The notes under the pieces were generated by a model. That model saw nothing but the letters and a program-made list of their open reading frames with translations. It did not search any database and had not been told where the DNA came from. The position numbers and the translations under genes were made by a program. Shown piece by piece: positions 54,639 through 63,738 of a stretch of 64,000 bases of DNA; position 1 is the stretch's first letter; each line of letters opens with the position of its first letter. Source of the stretch: JALHST01 sp963798435 (GTDB lineage: Bacteria; Bacteroidota; Bacteroidia; Flavobacteriales; Flavobacteriaceae); NCBI GenBank assembly GCA_963798435.1, contig CAWCTF010000006.1, positions 62,001 through 126,000 of the forward strand. Direction: 5' to 3'.

Positions 54639-55682
54639 TTAGGATACCTTTTCCCACCATGGGGTCTTGGTAAAGGTATCATGAACTGATACTAATTGTC
54701 CCAGTTCGGGCACTATATAATCGACCTTCTTTTTTTGACATTCGGCTACAAAACGCAGTACAGGGTCGACCCAAGAGTGTTGCGCCAAGGAGAATCCGGC
54801 CCAATGCACGGGCATTATTTTTTTGACATTGCCATCAATGGCAGCCGCTACAGTTTCTTCAGGATACATATGAATCTGATGCCAATTTTCATTGTATTGG
54901 CCACATTCCATAAATGCAAAGTCGAACGGCCCCAATTTTACCCCGATTTCCTCAAAATGTTTGCCATAGCCACTATCGCCACTAAACCAAATAGATTCAT
55001 CCTCCGACTTGAATACCCAGCCACCCCAGAGCGATTTTGCACGATCGCTCAATCCTCTTCCCGAAAAATGGCGGGTAGGGGTAAATGTGACCGTAACGCC
55101 ATTGGAAGTGGTTTGATCCCACCAATCAAATTCAAAAATGTCGTTTTTATCAATGCCCCAGTGTACCAAATGGCGTGCTACTCCTAAGGCAACTAGATAC
55201 TTTTTTACCTTTGGTCTCAATTTTTGAATGCTATCATAATCGAGATGGTCATAATGGTCATGGCTAAGGAGTAACAGATCGATTTCTGGAAAGTCGTCGA
55301 TCAGTGCCAAGGTGTTCCCGCTGAATCGATTTACTGAAAATGGGGCAATCGGCGCTGCATTAGGCCCCATCATGGGGTCGATCAACAGCGTCTGGCCGTT
55401 CATGCGCATGAGTACTACCGAATGACCGTACCAAATGAATTTGGAGCTTTTCGAACCACCTATAAAGGCCTTTTTATCAAGCGGGATAATCGGTAATTTG
55501 TGTTGAGGTTCACGGCCATCTTTTTCGCAAAATTGTTTATACAATAATTTGGGAAGCGACTGAAAATTAATGGCCATGGTCGTTGTTTCCAGGTTCACGA
55601 ACTTTTTTCCATCCCATTGGGAGGAAAGCGCGTACTTTTCCAAATCATGCTTCGTGGGTTTTTTACCGAATTGTTTTCGCAT
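54639..55682 (-). CDS. MBL-fold metallo-hydrolase (UlaG / NAPE-PLD-like)
   Basis: 347 residues. The zinc motif SHDHYDHLD (HxHxDH), FSGDSGYG with the bridging Asp, and PVHWAGF near the end. The WYGHSVVLMRMNGQTLLIDPM start and PTRHFSGRGLSDRAKSLWGGWVF match the family related to NAPE-hydrolysing phospholipase D and L-ascorbate lactonase. No signal peptide; substrate unknown, phospholipid possible. Confidence 0.87.
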   Translation of the reverse strand: MRKQFGKKPTKHDLEKYALSSQWDGKKFVNLETTTMAINFQSLPKLLYKQFCEKDGREPQHKLPIIPLDKKAFIGGSKSSKFIWYGHSVVLMRMNGQTLLIDPMMGPNAAPIAPFSVNRFSGNTLALIDDFPEIDLLLLSHDHYDHLDYDSIQKLRPKVKKYLVALGVARHLVHWGIDKNDIFEFDWWDQTTSNGVTVTFTPTRHFSGRGLSDRAKSLWGGWVFKSEDESIWFSGDSGYGKHFEEIGVKLGPFDFAFMECGQYNENWHQIHMYPEETVAAAIDGNVKKIMPVHWAGFSLAQHSWVDPVLRFVAECQKKKVDYIVPELGQLVSVHDTFTKTPWWEKVS

Positions 55683-55792
55683 GGTTTAAGATACAATGAC
55701 CGATTGATCTATTTATATTTTTTAGTTCAATTTTAAGAATTTGACCGACAACCCACAGCCAATTTCAGGGCGGTTATGTATTTAAAGGCAGC

Positions 55793-56182
55793 CTAACCTT
55801 CGTAGATGTGATATTCTGTGATTGTCAAAAAGAATCCATCTGGATCTCTCAAAGAAAACTCCATTTTATGGGAGTTTGGATTCATGTGCACGTCTTCTTC
55901 GACAGCAATCCCCATTTTTTCGATATTTTGTCGAATGATGTTCATCGAATCGGTCCGAAAGTAGAGTAGGAGTCCGTTTCCTGGGGTATTGGCCGGATTC
56001 AACATGGTAGGGTGCCCATGTTCGCCCCAGGCATGCAGGCAGAGTGTCACTTCCTTGTTTTCAGCGATCAAGGTCGCAAAATCGTCTCCCCCATGTACCC
56101 GTTGCCATCCGAATACCGATTGATACCATTTTGCACTGGCGGATACGTCTTTTACGGCTAGTATCGGGTCAATTTTCAGCAT
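55793..56182 (-). CDS. VOC family protein (glyoxalase/bleomycin resistance fold)
   Basis: 129 residues, two beta-alpha-beta-beta-beta units. DPILAVKDVSASAKWYQSVFGW opening, and FSLRDPDGFFLTITEY end with the Glu ligand. Metal-binding His is not obvious at the usual first position, so it might be a binding protein. Co-directed with its neighbours; substrate unknown. Confidence 0.85.
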   Translation of the reverse strand: MLKIDPILAVKDVSASAKWYQSVFGWQRVHGGDDFATLIAENKEVTLCLHAWGEHGHPTMLNPANTPGNGLLLYFRTDSMNIIRQNIEKMGIAVEEDVHMNPNSHKMEFSLRDPDGFFLTITEYHIYEG

Positions 56183-56345
56183 AATTATGAGACGGGGTTT
56201 GACAGGTATTTCTTTTATACCGTGGAGCCGATTAAAATCTTTGGTGCCCCCTCGGTCGAAATGCGATTGAAATCGGCTTCAACTTCCTGCAATTCAGGAG
56301 CAGTGATTCGCAAAGTCTTTTCGATCTATGTATTATGTAAATGAG

Positions 56346-57509
56346 TTATTCTTTTAAAGATAAGGGATATATTTCATTTTTCAATAAGGCGTATGTGTCA
56401 TTTTGTATGTCCCATTTATTGTAATTCCCGGCAGTTGTTATCACGATCAAATCGTTCTTTAAATCCCAATAGATATTCTGCCCTCCATTCCCATTGGCTG
56501 CAATCATTTCGAATTCGTTATTTTGAAAGAGGTCTGGCCATATCCAGAATTGATATCCATAGGCATCGTTTGCAGCTGCTACTTTACTAGGAAATTCGAT
56601 GAACGCGGTAAATGATTCGGATACCCAATTTGATGGGATAATCTGATGTCCATTCCAATTCCCTTTATTTCGATACATCAGACCAATTTTCATTAAATCC
56701 TGCGCTGTTAACCGCAATCCTGCGGCTGCCGCAAATTTGTCGGCGCCTTCCCAAACAGAATATTTTGTCCATTCAAACTTTTTAATGCCCAAAGGATTGA
56801 ATAAATATTCCTTAACAAAGTTATCCAAAGGGGTTTTTGAAGATCGTTCGATGATTTCCGCTAATATTTGGGTGGCTCCTCCATTGTAATTAAATACTGC
56901 TCCGGGTGTTGCCTCTAAAGGCTGTTTCAAAACATAATTGATGGGGTATGGGTCAATGGCCATTTGGGCTTCGTCATTCTCGGGATTGTCATAGGGCACA
57001 TCTTCATTCCAAGTTAATCCGGTGGTCATGGTTAGAAATTGCTGGATAGTCCAATTTGTTTTATTTCCCACAAAAATAGAATCCATTTCCGGGAAAAAAT
57101 CCGAAATTTTTTGGTCAACACTTTTTATGTATTTTTTTTCAATGGCAATTCCTATGCAGGTTGCAATGATACTTTTTGAAATGCTGCGAATATCGTGTAG
57201 GGTTGAGTCGGAAAATTTTATCGTACCAATAGATCGTCCGTAAATTTGATCTTGGCCTTGAAAGTATTTCTCATAGAACACGCTTCCGTTTTTGGCTATT
57301 AGGACGCTATGTATATTTGGGTATTCCTGTTTTTCGATTTTGGTGGTAAGATCATTTAGGCGCAACGAATCAATGCCAAGTTCGAAAGGTGAAATGGTTG
57401 GAATACTAGCTTCTGGTGATTCGCTCGTATTCACCGTCTTTTCAGATTGAGTTTCTTTACAACCTATGAATATGATTAACAAAATAGTCGACCAAATTGT
57501 GTGATTCAT
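56346..57509 (-). CDS. Serine hydrolase lipoprotein, beta-lactamase class C type
   Basis: 387 residues. Lipobox IFIGC near residue 17. SISKSIIATCIG carries SxxK; GAVFNYNGGATQIL has the Tyr-x-Asn; the third motif is in ANGNGGQNIYWD. Exported esterase or peptidase of the AmpC/EstB fold; not evidence of antibiotic resistance by itself. Paralogous in fold to 20822-21982, which lacks the lipobox. Confidence 0.87.
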   Translation of the reverse strand: MNHTIWSTILLIIFIGCKETQSEKTVNTSESPEASIPTISPFELGIDSLRLNDLTTKIEKQEYPNIHSVLIAKNGSVFYEKYFQGQDQIYGRSIGTIKFSDSTLHDIRSISKSIIATCIGIAIEKKYIKSVDQKISDFFPEMDSIFVGNKTNWTIQQFLTMTTGLTWNEDVPYDNPENDEAQMAIDPYPINYVLKQPLEATPGAVFNYNGGATQILAEIIERSSKTPLDNFVKEYLFNPLGIKKFEWTKYSVWEGADKFAAAAGLRLTAQDLMKIGLMYRNKGNWNGHQIIPSNWVSESFTAFIEFPSKVAAANDAYGYQFWIWPDLFQNNEFEMIAANGNGGQNIYWDLKNDLIVITTAGNYNKWDIQNDTYALLKNEIYPLSLKE

Positions 57510-57713
57510 AATTTTGAGATTTTAATAGATACTACTGACATGGGTTTTAATCAAAGCACCCCAAATATTACTTGATGGTGCGTGAAAATTAAGTCTTGAA
57601 ATGTTTGTTGCCATAGCGCTTGTGCCATTCTGGTTCTTGTGGCCACAATAGTTGGAAGTTTATCTGCCTAAGATACAAGCTCACCTACAATGGACAAAAC
57701 CTAGTTGCGATTT

Positions 57714-58145
57714 TTAGTTTGTCTTATTGAATCCCAATTTTTGAATTTCACTAATTTGTATGATTGGCTGGATCGAGGTGTATTTTTTTATGTCAATACG
57801 TATGGCATCGATGTTTTGTACGATTACCCTATTATATTCGGTAACATCATAACAGTAAAAATAGCCGACGGCCACAAAAGGCACTTGGTCATTTGGTGTT
57901 CTGCCGGCAATGCCCTTATCAATTTCATAGAATTTTAAATTTTTGCCTAAAAGTCCGGCAACCATTGGCATGTGCTTATTTTCATAATAGTCCATGTCAA
58001 AGGAGCTTTTTCCGTCGTTCGGATACAGTATAGCTACCTTAAACAACCCGATTTCAGGCACGATGGTGTGCTTCAGTTGACTTGATTTACAACTTGCCAA
58101 TGCTATAAAGGCGAAAATGAGCACAAAGAATTTAATTTTAATCAT
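57714..58145 (-). CDS. EthD-domain lipoprotein
   Basis: 143 residues from ATG 58145; the frame opens earlier (58244) but this start gives the signal and lipobox (FIALASC). FKVAILYPNDGKSSFDMDYYENKHMPMVAGLLG is the EthD ferredoxin-like motif (YY-x-NKHMP), and the second half is VAVGYFYCYDVTEYNRV. Family members are small dimers in degradation or stress pathways; role unknown. Confidence 0.78.
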   Translation of the reverse strand: MIKIKFFVLIFAFIALASCKSSQLKHTIVPEIGLFKVAILYPNDGKSSFDMDYYENKHMPMVAGLLGKNLKFYEIDKGIAGRTPNDQVPFVAVGYFYCYDVTEYNRVIVQNIDAIRIDIKKYTSIQPIIQISEIQKLGFNKTN

Positions 58146-58275
58146 ATCAATTGGTTTACTGTTTTTTTGTTCATGGGTACGTTCCTTCCTTATCAGTATT
58201 CGGTTTAAAATACCGTAGCTTCCAAGAGGGTTGACTGTGCTCAATACGTTTTGCCCCTCACGGCATTCATTTTAT

Positions 58276-59253
58276 TTAGATGTTGATGATTACATTCCCC
58301 GTTTTTTTGCCAGCAATGACAAATTCATAGGCTTCGGCAATCGCAGCAAGTGAATATTCCCGATCTATGACTGGTTTGAATTTTTCAATTGACAAAAGAT
58401 GTTTAATATAAGGTAGCGTTTTTCGAAGGTCATATGGAATAGGGAAAATAACTTTCTTGTTTCGCACAAAAGAAGTAAGGAATGCAAAAAATATGTTCTG
58501 TGCATAGGGTCCTAATTCAGAAGAGATATAGACCCCCTCTTTTTTAAGTAAGGGTTTGCATTTTCCAAAGGTACTTTTCCCTACAGCATCAAAGATGAAA
58601 TCATATTTTTCAGTATCGTTTGTAAAATCCTCCTGGGTATAATCATAAATTTTGTCGGCGCCAAGCGACCGGATTAAATCACGGTTCTTCGTGCTACAGG
58701 TAGCGGTAATATGCACATCGAATTGGTTTACAAATTGTAGGAGTGCCGATCCAATTGCTCCTGTAGCCCCATTGATAAGTACGCTTTGTCCTGATCGGAT
58801 ACTGACTTTATGGATAAAGGTATAGGCATAATGCGCTCCTTCTAAACTCGCTGCGGCCTCCTTAAAACCAATGTTTTCGGGCATGATCAATAAATTTCCA
58901 TTGGGTATTATGGACATATATTCGGCCTGGGATTCTAAACCTATGTCAGTAAATCCGAAAACGTTGTCGTTTAGATTAAGCGACCGGATGTTTTTCCCAA
59001 TAGCAACCACACTTCCAGCAAAATCTGTCCCCAGAACAATTTTCCTTGGTTTAAAAAACCCCAAGATAAAGCGCATGATAAATGGTTTTGCAGTAAGATT
59101 TGCACAATCTGTTCTGTTCACCGTAGTTGCCTTGACTTTTATAACTACTTCATTGTCTTTGGGGATAGGTTTTTCTATTTCCTCAATTTTAATCCCCAGA
59201 GGAGAACAATAGGTTCTCCGCACCGCTGCTTTCATTTTTTCCATACTTCCCAT
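58276..59253 (-). CDS. Zinc-independent MDR-family NAD(P)H oxidoreductase
   Basis: 325 residues from ATG 59253 (ATG 59244 and 59235 also possible). Groes-like domain with VLGTDFAGSVVAIG; nucleotide-binding INGATGAIGSALLQF. It lacks the structural zinc cysteines, as quinone oxidoreductases do. It probably reduces quinones or enones. A short gap of 130 bp separates it from EthD downstream. Confidence 0.87.
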   Translation of the reverse strand: MGSMEKMKAAVRRTYCSPLGIKIEEIEKPIPKDNEVVIKVKATTVNRTDCANLTAKPFIMRFILGFFKPRKIVLGTDFAGSVVAIGKNIRSLNLNDNVFGFTDIGLESQAEYMSIIPNGNLLIMPENIGFKEAAASLEGAHYAYTFIHKVSIRSGQSVLINGATGAIGSALLQFVNQFDVHITATCSTKNRDLIRSLGADKIYDYTQEDFTNDTEKYDFIFDAVGKSTFGKCKPLLKKEGVYISSELGPYAQNIFFAFLTSFVRNKKVIFPIPYDLRKTLPYIKHLLSIEKFKPVIDREYSLAAIAEAYEFVIAGKKTGNVIINI

Positions 59254-59552
59254 TGACTTTCTTACGATTGCGCAAGCGCTCGGCTATGAATTCGTAGCCG
59301 TATTACACATCGGATATTCGTTATAGAATTCGGGTTTCCTAAAAGTAATAATTTATTATTTAGGGCGGGCAGGGAAAAATAGATCCCGTTTAAGTTGTGG
59401 TTGTTAGATTATACTACGGGAGAGATATGTGTTTGGTATTTATCAAGGTATTTTTCAATACTGTTTTCTTTAAAGCCGTTAGCAGTTTGATACCTGTCGC
59501 CTGCTGCAGTTTGTATGAACAGTTGGCCAAGGGCTTATTTCATGCCAATATT

Positions 59553-59957
59553 TCATTGAGAAACTATTATGATTTCCCCATGAATAGTGCAGCTGGCGCT
59601 GACGGTGTTGACTATTGTGCCAAACTTTTCAATATTCCTTTTGAGTAAATTACTATTTAAATTGGTGTCTTGACCATAAATTTTTAATACGTAATTTATA
59701 GAGTCTATCCTTGGGGGTTTTTCAAGTCGCGTTGCACTTACCAGTATTTCTGCACGGCTGTACTCGAAATTCATTATGCTTGAAAAGCGCTCGACATTTT
59801 TAAGAATACAAGCAGATAATGAGCCCAAAAACAACTCTGCTGGATTTGCAAGGAGATCTGATGATTCGGGAGTAGTTCCAAAATTAATTTCAGCTTGTTT
59901 AATTTGTATTGAGGCATTATTTTTTGACGATGAACGTGCTGTAATAGAATACTTCAT
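59553..59957 (-). CDS. OsmC family protein
   Basis: 134 residues. Two cysteines typical of the family: C50 in GSLSACILKNVER and one near 122 in SASCTIHGE, giving thiol-dependent peroxidase chemistry. Small and soluble. Peroxide defence is the family role; this copy is among stress genes. The 299-bp gap between this gene and the MDR gene shows no convincing gene. Confidence 0.85.
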   Translation of the reverse strand: MKYSITARSSSKNNASIQIKQAEINFGTTPESSDLLANPAELFLGSLSACILKNVERFSSIMNFEYSRAEILVSATRLEKPPRIDSINYVLKIYGQDTNLNSNLLKRNIEKFGTIVNTVSASCTIHGEIIIVSQ

Positions 59958-60055
59958 TTGCGTTTTGATTTTGATTTTCAGCTTTTGGGAAGGTAATCAA
60001 TATTCGCTTGGAAAGGTTTTATTCGCAATTGTAGATGTACGGTCGTACCTGAATT

Positions 60056-60745
60056 CTAGTTTATTTCCGAAAATGGGATATTCTGAATGCGATAGGTTTC
60101 CCATCCTTGATAATCAAAATGCCACCATTCATATTCATAAACAACAAAGCCATGGTCTTGCATTTTGCTTTTAAGTAAATCGCGCAAATGGCGTTGTTCT
60201 TCTGTGCCACCGGAATAATTTATATAAGAGCGCTCACTCATTTCATCATAGTCACCAGTCATTTGCACTTCTTTTCCAGATACAAGATCATACAAGCTTA
60301 GATCGATTGCACAACCTCGATTGTGCCTTGAGCCCTCTTTTGGATTGGCAACAAATTTTTTATTTTCTAGGGGTGTACTGTCCCAGAATATTTTAGTGAC
60401 ACTCCAGGGGCGATATCCATCAAAAATAAGCAAGCCATATCCAAAAGGTTTTAATGCTTCATTTACGTTTATCAAAGCTTCGGCGGCCGGCCTTTGCAAA
60501 AATGCCCTTGCTTCGCTATAAACTGGTCGGCCAACGAGATTGTTGTTTGTGGCATACCGTATATCCAAATGGATGGTGGGGTCTAATTTTACCAACTCAG
60601 TTAAATCGGATGGTTTAAAATTCCCTTTTTCAAAAGGAGGTTTGGGGGCACAATTCGAAAAAAGCAAAAGACACAGTAAGGCATAAATAAAATAATGGGA
60701 ATTCCGCCTTTTGGTAAGTAGAACGTTTTTAGATACTTGTTTCAT
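60056..60745 (-). CDS. D-alanyl-D-alanine dipeptidase (VanX/DdpX type), lipoprotein
   Basis: 229 residues. Hydrophobic start with lipobox LLFSNC. Zinc and catalytic residues: SRHNRGCAIDLSL (SxHxxGxAxD) and YEWWHFDY (ExxH). HLDIRYATNNNLVGRPVY opening is typical. It should cut D-Ala-D-Ala, probably for peptidoglycan turnover; no vanH/vanA genes accompany it, so glycopeptide resistance is not indicated. Confidence 0.9.
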   Translation of the reverse strand: MKQVSKNVLLTKRRNSHYFIYALLCLLLFSNCAPKPPFEKGNFKPSDLTELVKLDPTIHLDIRYATNNNLVGRPVYSEARAFLQRPAAEALINVNEALKPFGYGLLIFDGYRPWSVTKIFWDSTPLENKKFVANPKEGSRHNRGCAIDLSLYDLVSGKEVQMTGDYDEMSERSYINYSGGTEEQRHLRDLLKSKMQDHGFVVYEYEWWHFDYQGWETYRIQNIPFSEIN

Positions 60746-61178
60746 TTTTCTGGTCAGTATTTAAAATGATAGGACGCGGTCACTTGGTACAGTCGGTTTA
60801 ATAGCTTCCAATTATTGAAACCACTTGTACGGTATGTATAGTTTGAACCGCAATTCAAGGTATATATTGCAATAAATTTTCAATCTCATTGGGCATGATT
60901 CCTACTGACCTTTTGTTTTAAACTGTCAACTTGGTTAAAGATCATAACTATAAAACCATACGAAACAACAAGTGCTACAGCTTTTCCTCCCCCAATCTTA
61001 CCGACTCACCCTCGTTAATTGACATTATCACCGAATTGTAAGGCAACGATACGAAGCATGTAGCCACAATGCGCCTTACCCACAAAAGAGATTTTCCCAT
61101 GGAAACAGGTTTGTTTGTAAGTAATTTTATGTGTAAGTGACTTAACAACTACTAAATATAAGGTATTACCAGATTATT
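60746..61178. other. Long gap, no gene seen
   Basis: 433 bp, AT-rich, between divergent genes. No complete open frame, hairpin with T tract or known RNA recognised. It probably holds promoters for both neighbours. Confidence 0.4.
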
Positions 61179-61574
61179 ATGAAAGGTACAGCACTTCAAA
61201 AGCTCGTTTTTGTTTACAATGCCGATTCAGGATTCGGGGCTTCACTCCTCGATGTGGCGCATAAAATCTTTAGTCCGTCGACTTATGAGTGCCAATTGTG
61301 TGAACTTACCTTTAACGCCTTTACCGAAAAAAGAAGTTGGAAAAAATTCCGTAAGACAACTGATATCCCTATGCAATTCTTGCATAGGGATGCCTTCAAA
61401 AAACAATATGCCTCAAAGTTTGGGCACGCTTATACCTTTCCGATCGTTTTGAACGAAACAAGCTACGGGTTCGAAGTTTTTATAAAGACAGAGGAGCTGA
61501 ATGCGATGAAAAAACCGGAAGAACTAATTTTATTGATTAGAGGCCGACAGGGAATTAAAGAAGTTGATTCTTAA
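61179..61574 (+). CDS. Conserved protein of unknown function overlapping engB
   Basis: 131 residues, not recognised. KLVFVYNADSGFGASLLDVAHK opening, YECQLCELTF (CxxC), then basic and aromatic residues and a strand-rich C-terminus. No signal or membrane segment. The last 20 bp overlap the end of engB on the opposite strand. CxxC hints at metal or redox chemistry, but nothing more can be said. Confidence 0.65.
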   Translation: MKGTALQKLVFVYNADSGFGASLLDVAHKIFSPSTYECQLCELTFNAFTEKRSWKKFRKTTDIPMQFLHRDAFKKQYASKFGHAYTFPIVLNETSYGFEVFIKTEELNAMKKPEELILLIRGRQGIKEVDS

Positions 61575-62172
61575 AGAATTCTGAGTTGATGCCATCAATA
61601 AAGGCCAACACTTCATCCCTACCGACTCCTTTTGAAGAAGAAGTCACAAAATAGCGCGGGGCCTCTTCCCAGATTCCCTCCAACAATTGTTTAATATAGC
61701 TGGCTACATGTTTCTCAATGGCCATTGGCTTTAGTTTGTCGGCCTTGGTAAAGACGATACTGAAAGGGATTGAATTTTCTCCAAGCCACTGCATAAATTC
61801 GAGATCGATAGGTTGCGGTTCATGGCGAATATCAACCAATACAAACGAGCAAACGAGCTGGGGTCGTTCAAGAAAATAGTTGGTAATGTATTTTTGAAAG
61901 GTTCGTTTGTCTTTTTTGGAAACCTTGGCATACCCATACCCTGGTAAATCGACCAAAAACCAATTGCCGTTGATCTTGAAGTGATTTATAAGTTGTGTTT
62001 TCCCAGGTCTTCCCGAGGTCTTCGCCAAACTTTTTCGTTCGGTAAGCATATTTATCAAGGAAGATTTGCCAACATTCGAACGACCGATGAAGGCATATTC
62101 GGGCAAGGGTTCGTTTGGGCATTTGGCAACATCGGTGTTGCTTATTACAAAGTCGGCCGATTTAATTTTCAC
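61555..62172 (-). CDS. engB: Ribosome biogenesis GTPase YsxC/EngB
   Basis: 205 residues. P-loop GRSNVGKSSLIN, switch region GRPGKTQLINHF, DLPGYGYAKVSKKDK, and FTKADKL (NKxD-type). It assists 50S assembly. 63 bp downstream of the alpha/beta hydrolase gene on the same strand. Confidence 0.95.
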   Translation of the reverse strand: MKIKSADFVISNTDVAKCPNEPLPEYAFIGRSNVGKSSLINMLTERKSLAKTSGRPGKTQLINHFKINGNWFLVDLPGYGYAKVSKKDKRTFQKYITNYFLERPQLVCSFVLVDIRHEPQPIDLEFMQWLGENSIPFSIVFTKADKLKPMAIEKHVASYIKQLLEGIWEEAPRYFVTSSSKGVGRDEVLAFIDGINSEFFKNQLL

Positions 62173-62235
62173 ATCGAAAATATTAAATGATAGGAATTTA
62201 CTGAATAGAAAATGGCTACTGACTTTGGGCCGGTA

Positions 62236-63000
62236 TCAAAAACCACGTTGTGCTAACCAGCTATCCAAAATTTGATTGAATTCATTTGGATGCTCCATCA
62301 TGGGGGCGTGGCCACATTTTTTAATCCAGAATAGATCTGAATCCGGTAAAAGTTCATGAAACTCCCTTGCGACATCCGGTGGGGTGACCTGGTCGTTATC
62401 CCCCCATATTATACAGGTGGGCGTATGCATTTTAGGCAGGTCCTTAGACATATTATGGCGAATGGCACTTTTAGCAATGGCCAAAGTCTTTACCAACTTC
62501 ATGCGGTTATTGACCGTGGCGAACACTTCGTCAACAATTTCCTTGGTGGCCACCTTTGGGTCATAGAAAACATTTTCGGCCTTCTTTTTAATGAATTCAT
62601 AATCCCCACGTTTGGGATATCCATCGCCCATAGCGCTTTCGTAAAGACCTGAACTTCCTGTTATTACCAGAGCCTTGACCATTTTGGGGTACAATTTGGT
62701 ATGCAGTAGGCCAATATGTCCGCCTAATGAATTTCCTAACAATATTACATCCTTGAGACCCTTGAATTCAATAAAACGCTCTAGGAATTTGGCAAAATTC
62801 TTAACGTTGGTCCGAATGATGGGCAATTCATAGATGGGCAGTTCAGGTACCAATACCTTATAACCTCTTTTGGGGAAGTGTTCGGTAACGCCTTGAAAAT
62901 TGCTTAAACCTCCCATGAGACCATGTAATATTATAATTGGGGTGCCTTCACCCTTTTCAATGAACCTAAATTTTCCTTCGGTTTTTATATGCTCTTCCAT
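62236..63000 (-). CDS. Alpha/beta hydrolase
   Basis: 254 residues. Catalytic Ser in GNSLGGHIGLL, Asp in IIWGDNDQVTPP, His in CGHAPMMEHP, a full triad. HGLMGGLSNFQGV gives the oxyanion hole. Small cytoplasmic esterase type of unknown substrate. Placed before the divergent mraZ with its own promoter. Confidence 0.9.
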   Translation of the reverse strand: MEEHIKTEGKFRFIEKGEGTPIIILHGLMGGLSNFQGVTEHFPKRGYKVLVPELPIYELPIIRTNVKNFAKFLERFIEFKGLKDVILLGNSLGGHIGLLHTKLYPKMVKALVITGSSGLYESAMGDGYPKRGDYEFIKKKAENVFYDPKVATKEIVDEVFATVNNRMKLVKTLAIAKSAIRHNMSKDLPKMHTPTCIIWGDNDQVTPPDVAREFHELLPDSDLFWIKKCGHAPMMEHPNEFNQILDSWLAQRGF

Positions 63001-63026
63001 TCAGGACGCTTGTGGTCTATAGTTGG

Positions 63027-63054
63027 CAAATATAGGCATTTCCCTAAAATACAA
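63027..63054 (-). promoter_or_regulatory. Promoter of the alpha/beta hydrolase gene
   Basis: On the - strand TTG (63054-63052), 17-bp spacer, TATATTTG (63034-63027), an exact match, 27 bp before the ATG. Confidence 0.65.
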
Positions 63055-63192
63055 ACCATTCCTATGTTTTCTATCACTTACGAATTGACAACTTAAAGCT
63101 GCTAATGAAATCGGTCTTCGTCATTTCTAAATTAAGGTATTCGGTTTTTTTAAAGGTATTTATGGCATAAAAACTAAAATTTACTAACAAAG

Positions 63193-63217
63193 TGGTAAAT
63201 TGTGGTAAATTGTGGTA
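63193..63217 (+). promoter_or_regulatory. MraZ operator, triple direct repeat
   Basis: TGGTA at 63193-63197, 63203-63207 and 63213-63217, exact 10-bp period, within TGGTAAATTG repeats. MraZ in E. coli binds TGGGN repeats with the same 10-bp period, so this is most likely the autoregulatory site of the gene that starts 48 bp downstream. Confidence 0.75.
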
Positions 63218-63227
63218 ATAATATTTA

Positions 63228-63235
63228 TATATTTG
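63228..63235 (+). promoter_or_regulatory. mraZ -7 box
   Basis: TATATTTG fits TAnnTTTG. It lies 10 bp after the last operator repeat and 30 bp before the GTG, so bound MraZ would cover the -33 region. Confidence 0.55.
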
Positions 63236-63264
63236 AGTTATTATAAGAAATACCAGCCACTCAC

Positions 63265-63738
63265 GTGATCAATTTCATTGGAACATACGACTGCAAGGCC
63301 GATACCAAAGGTAGGGTTATGCTTCCCGTTGCCCTAAAGAATCAGATGGCCCCGGTCGTTAACGATGGTTTTGTAATCAAAAGATCGGTATTTCAGCCTT
63401 GCTTGGAGCTGTATCCTATGGAGGAATGGAACCTGCTGATGCAGAAAATGAACAAGAAAAACCGCTTCAAGAAAAAAAACAATGATTTTATACGCCGTTT
63501 TTCGGCAGGTGTAAAAGTGGTGGAAATCGATGCGACGGGAAGATTGCTGATACCTAAAAACCTAGTGTCAATTGCGGGTATAGATAAGGAGGTAGTGCTA
63601 AGTTCGGCCATCAACATCATTGAAATATGGGACAAGGATAGTTATGAAAAAGTATTGGATGAGACCGCGGAGAATTTTGGTGCCCTGGCCGAAGAGGTAA
63701 TGGGCGATGACGGAGACGACGTAGACCATGTATCATAA
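63265..63738 (+). CDS. mraZ: Transcriptional regulator MraZ
   Basis: 157 residues from GTG 63265. Two SpoVT-AbrB-like halves: GTYDCKADTKGRVMLPVALK and KVVEIDATGRLLIPKNLV. First gene of the division/cell-wall cluster, repressing it by binding its own upstream repeats. Its end overlaps rsmH by 11 bp. Confidence 0.95.
   Translation: MINFIGTYDCKADTKGRVMLPVALKNQMAPVVNDGFVIKRSVFQPCLELYPMEEWNLLMQKMNKKNRFKKKNNDFIRRFSAGVKVVEIDATGRLLIPKNLVSIAGIDKEVVLSSAINIIEIWDKDSYEKVLDETAENFGALAEEVMGDDGDDVDHVS

Noticed and set aside
59397..59648. 83-codon + strand frame between the MDR and OsmC genes
   Set aside because: It overlaps the end of OsmC on the other strand and has no recognisable pattern; likely chance.
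60056..60745. Vancomycin-resistance vanX
   Set aside because: No vanH, vanA or vanRS genes are nearby; it is a lone lipoprotein dipeptidase of the kind used in wall turnover.
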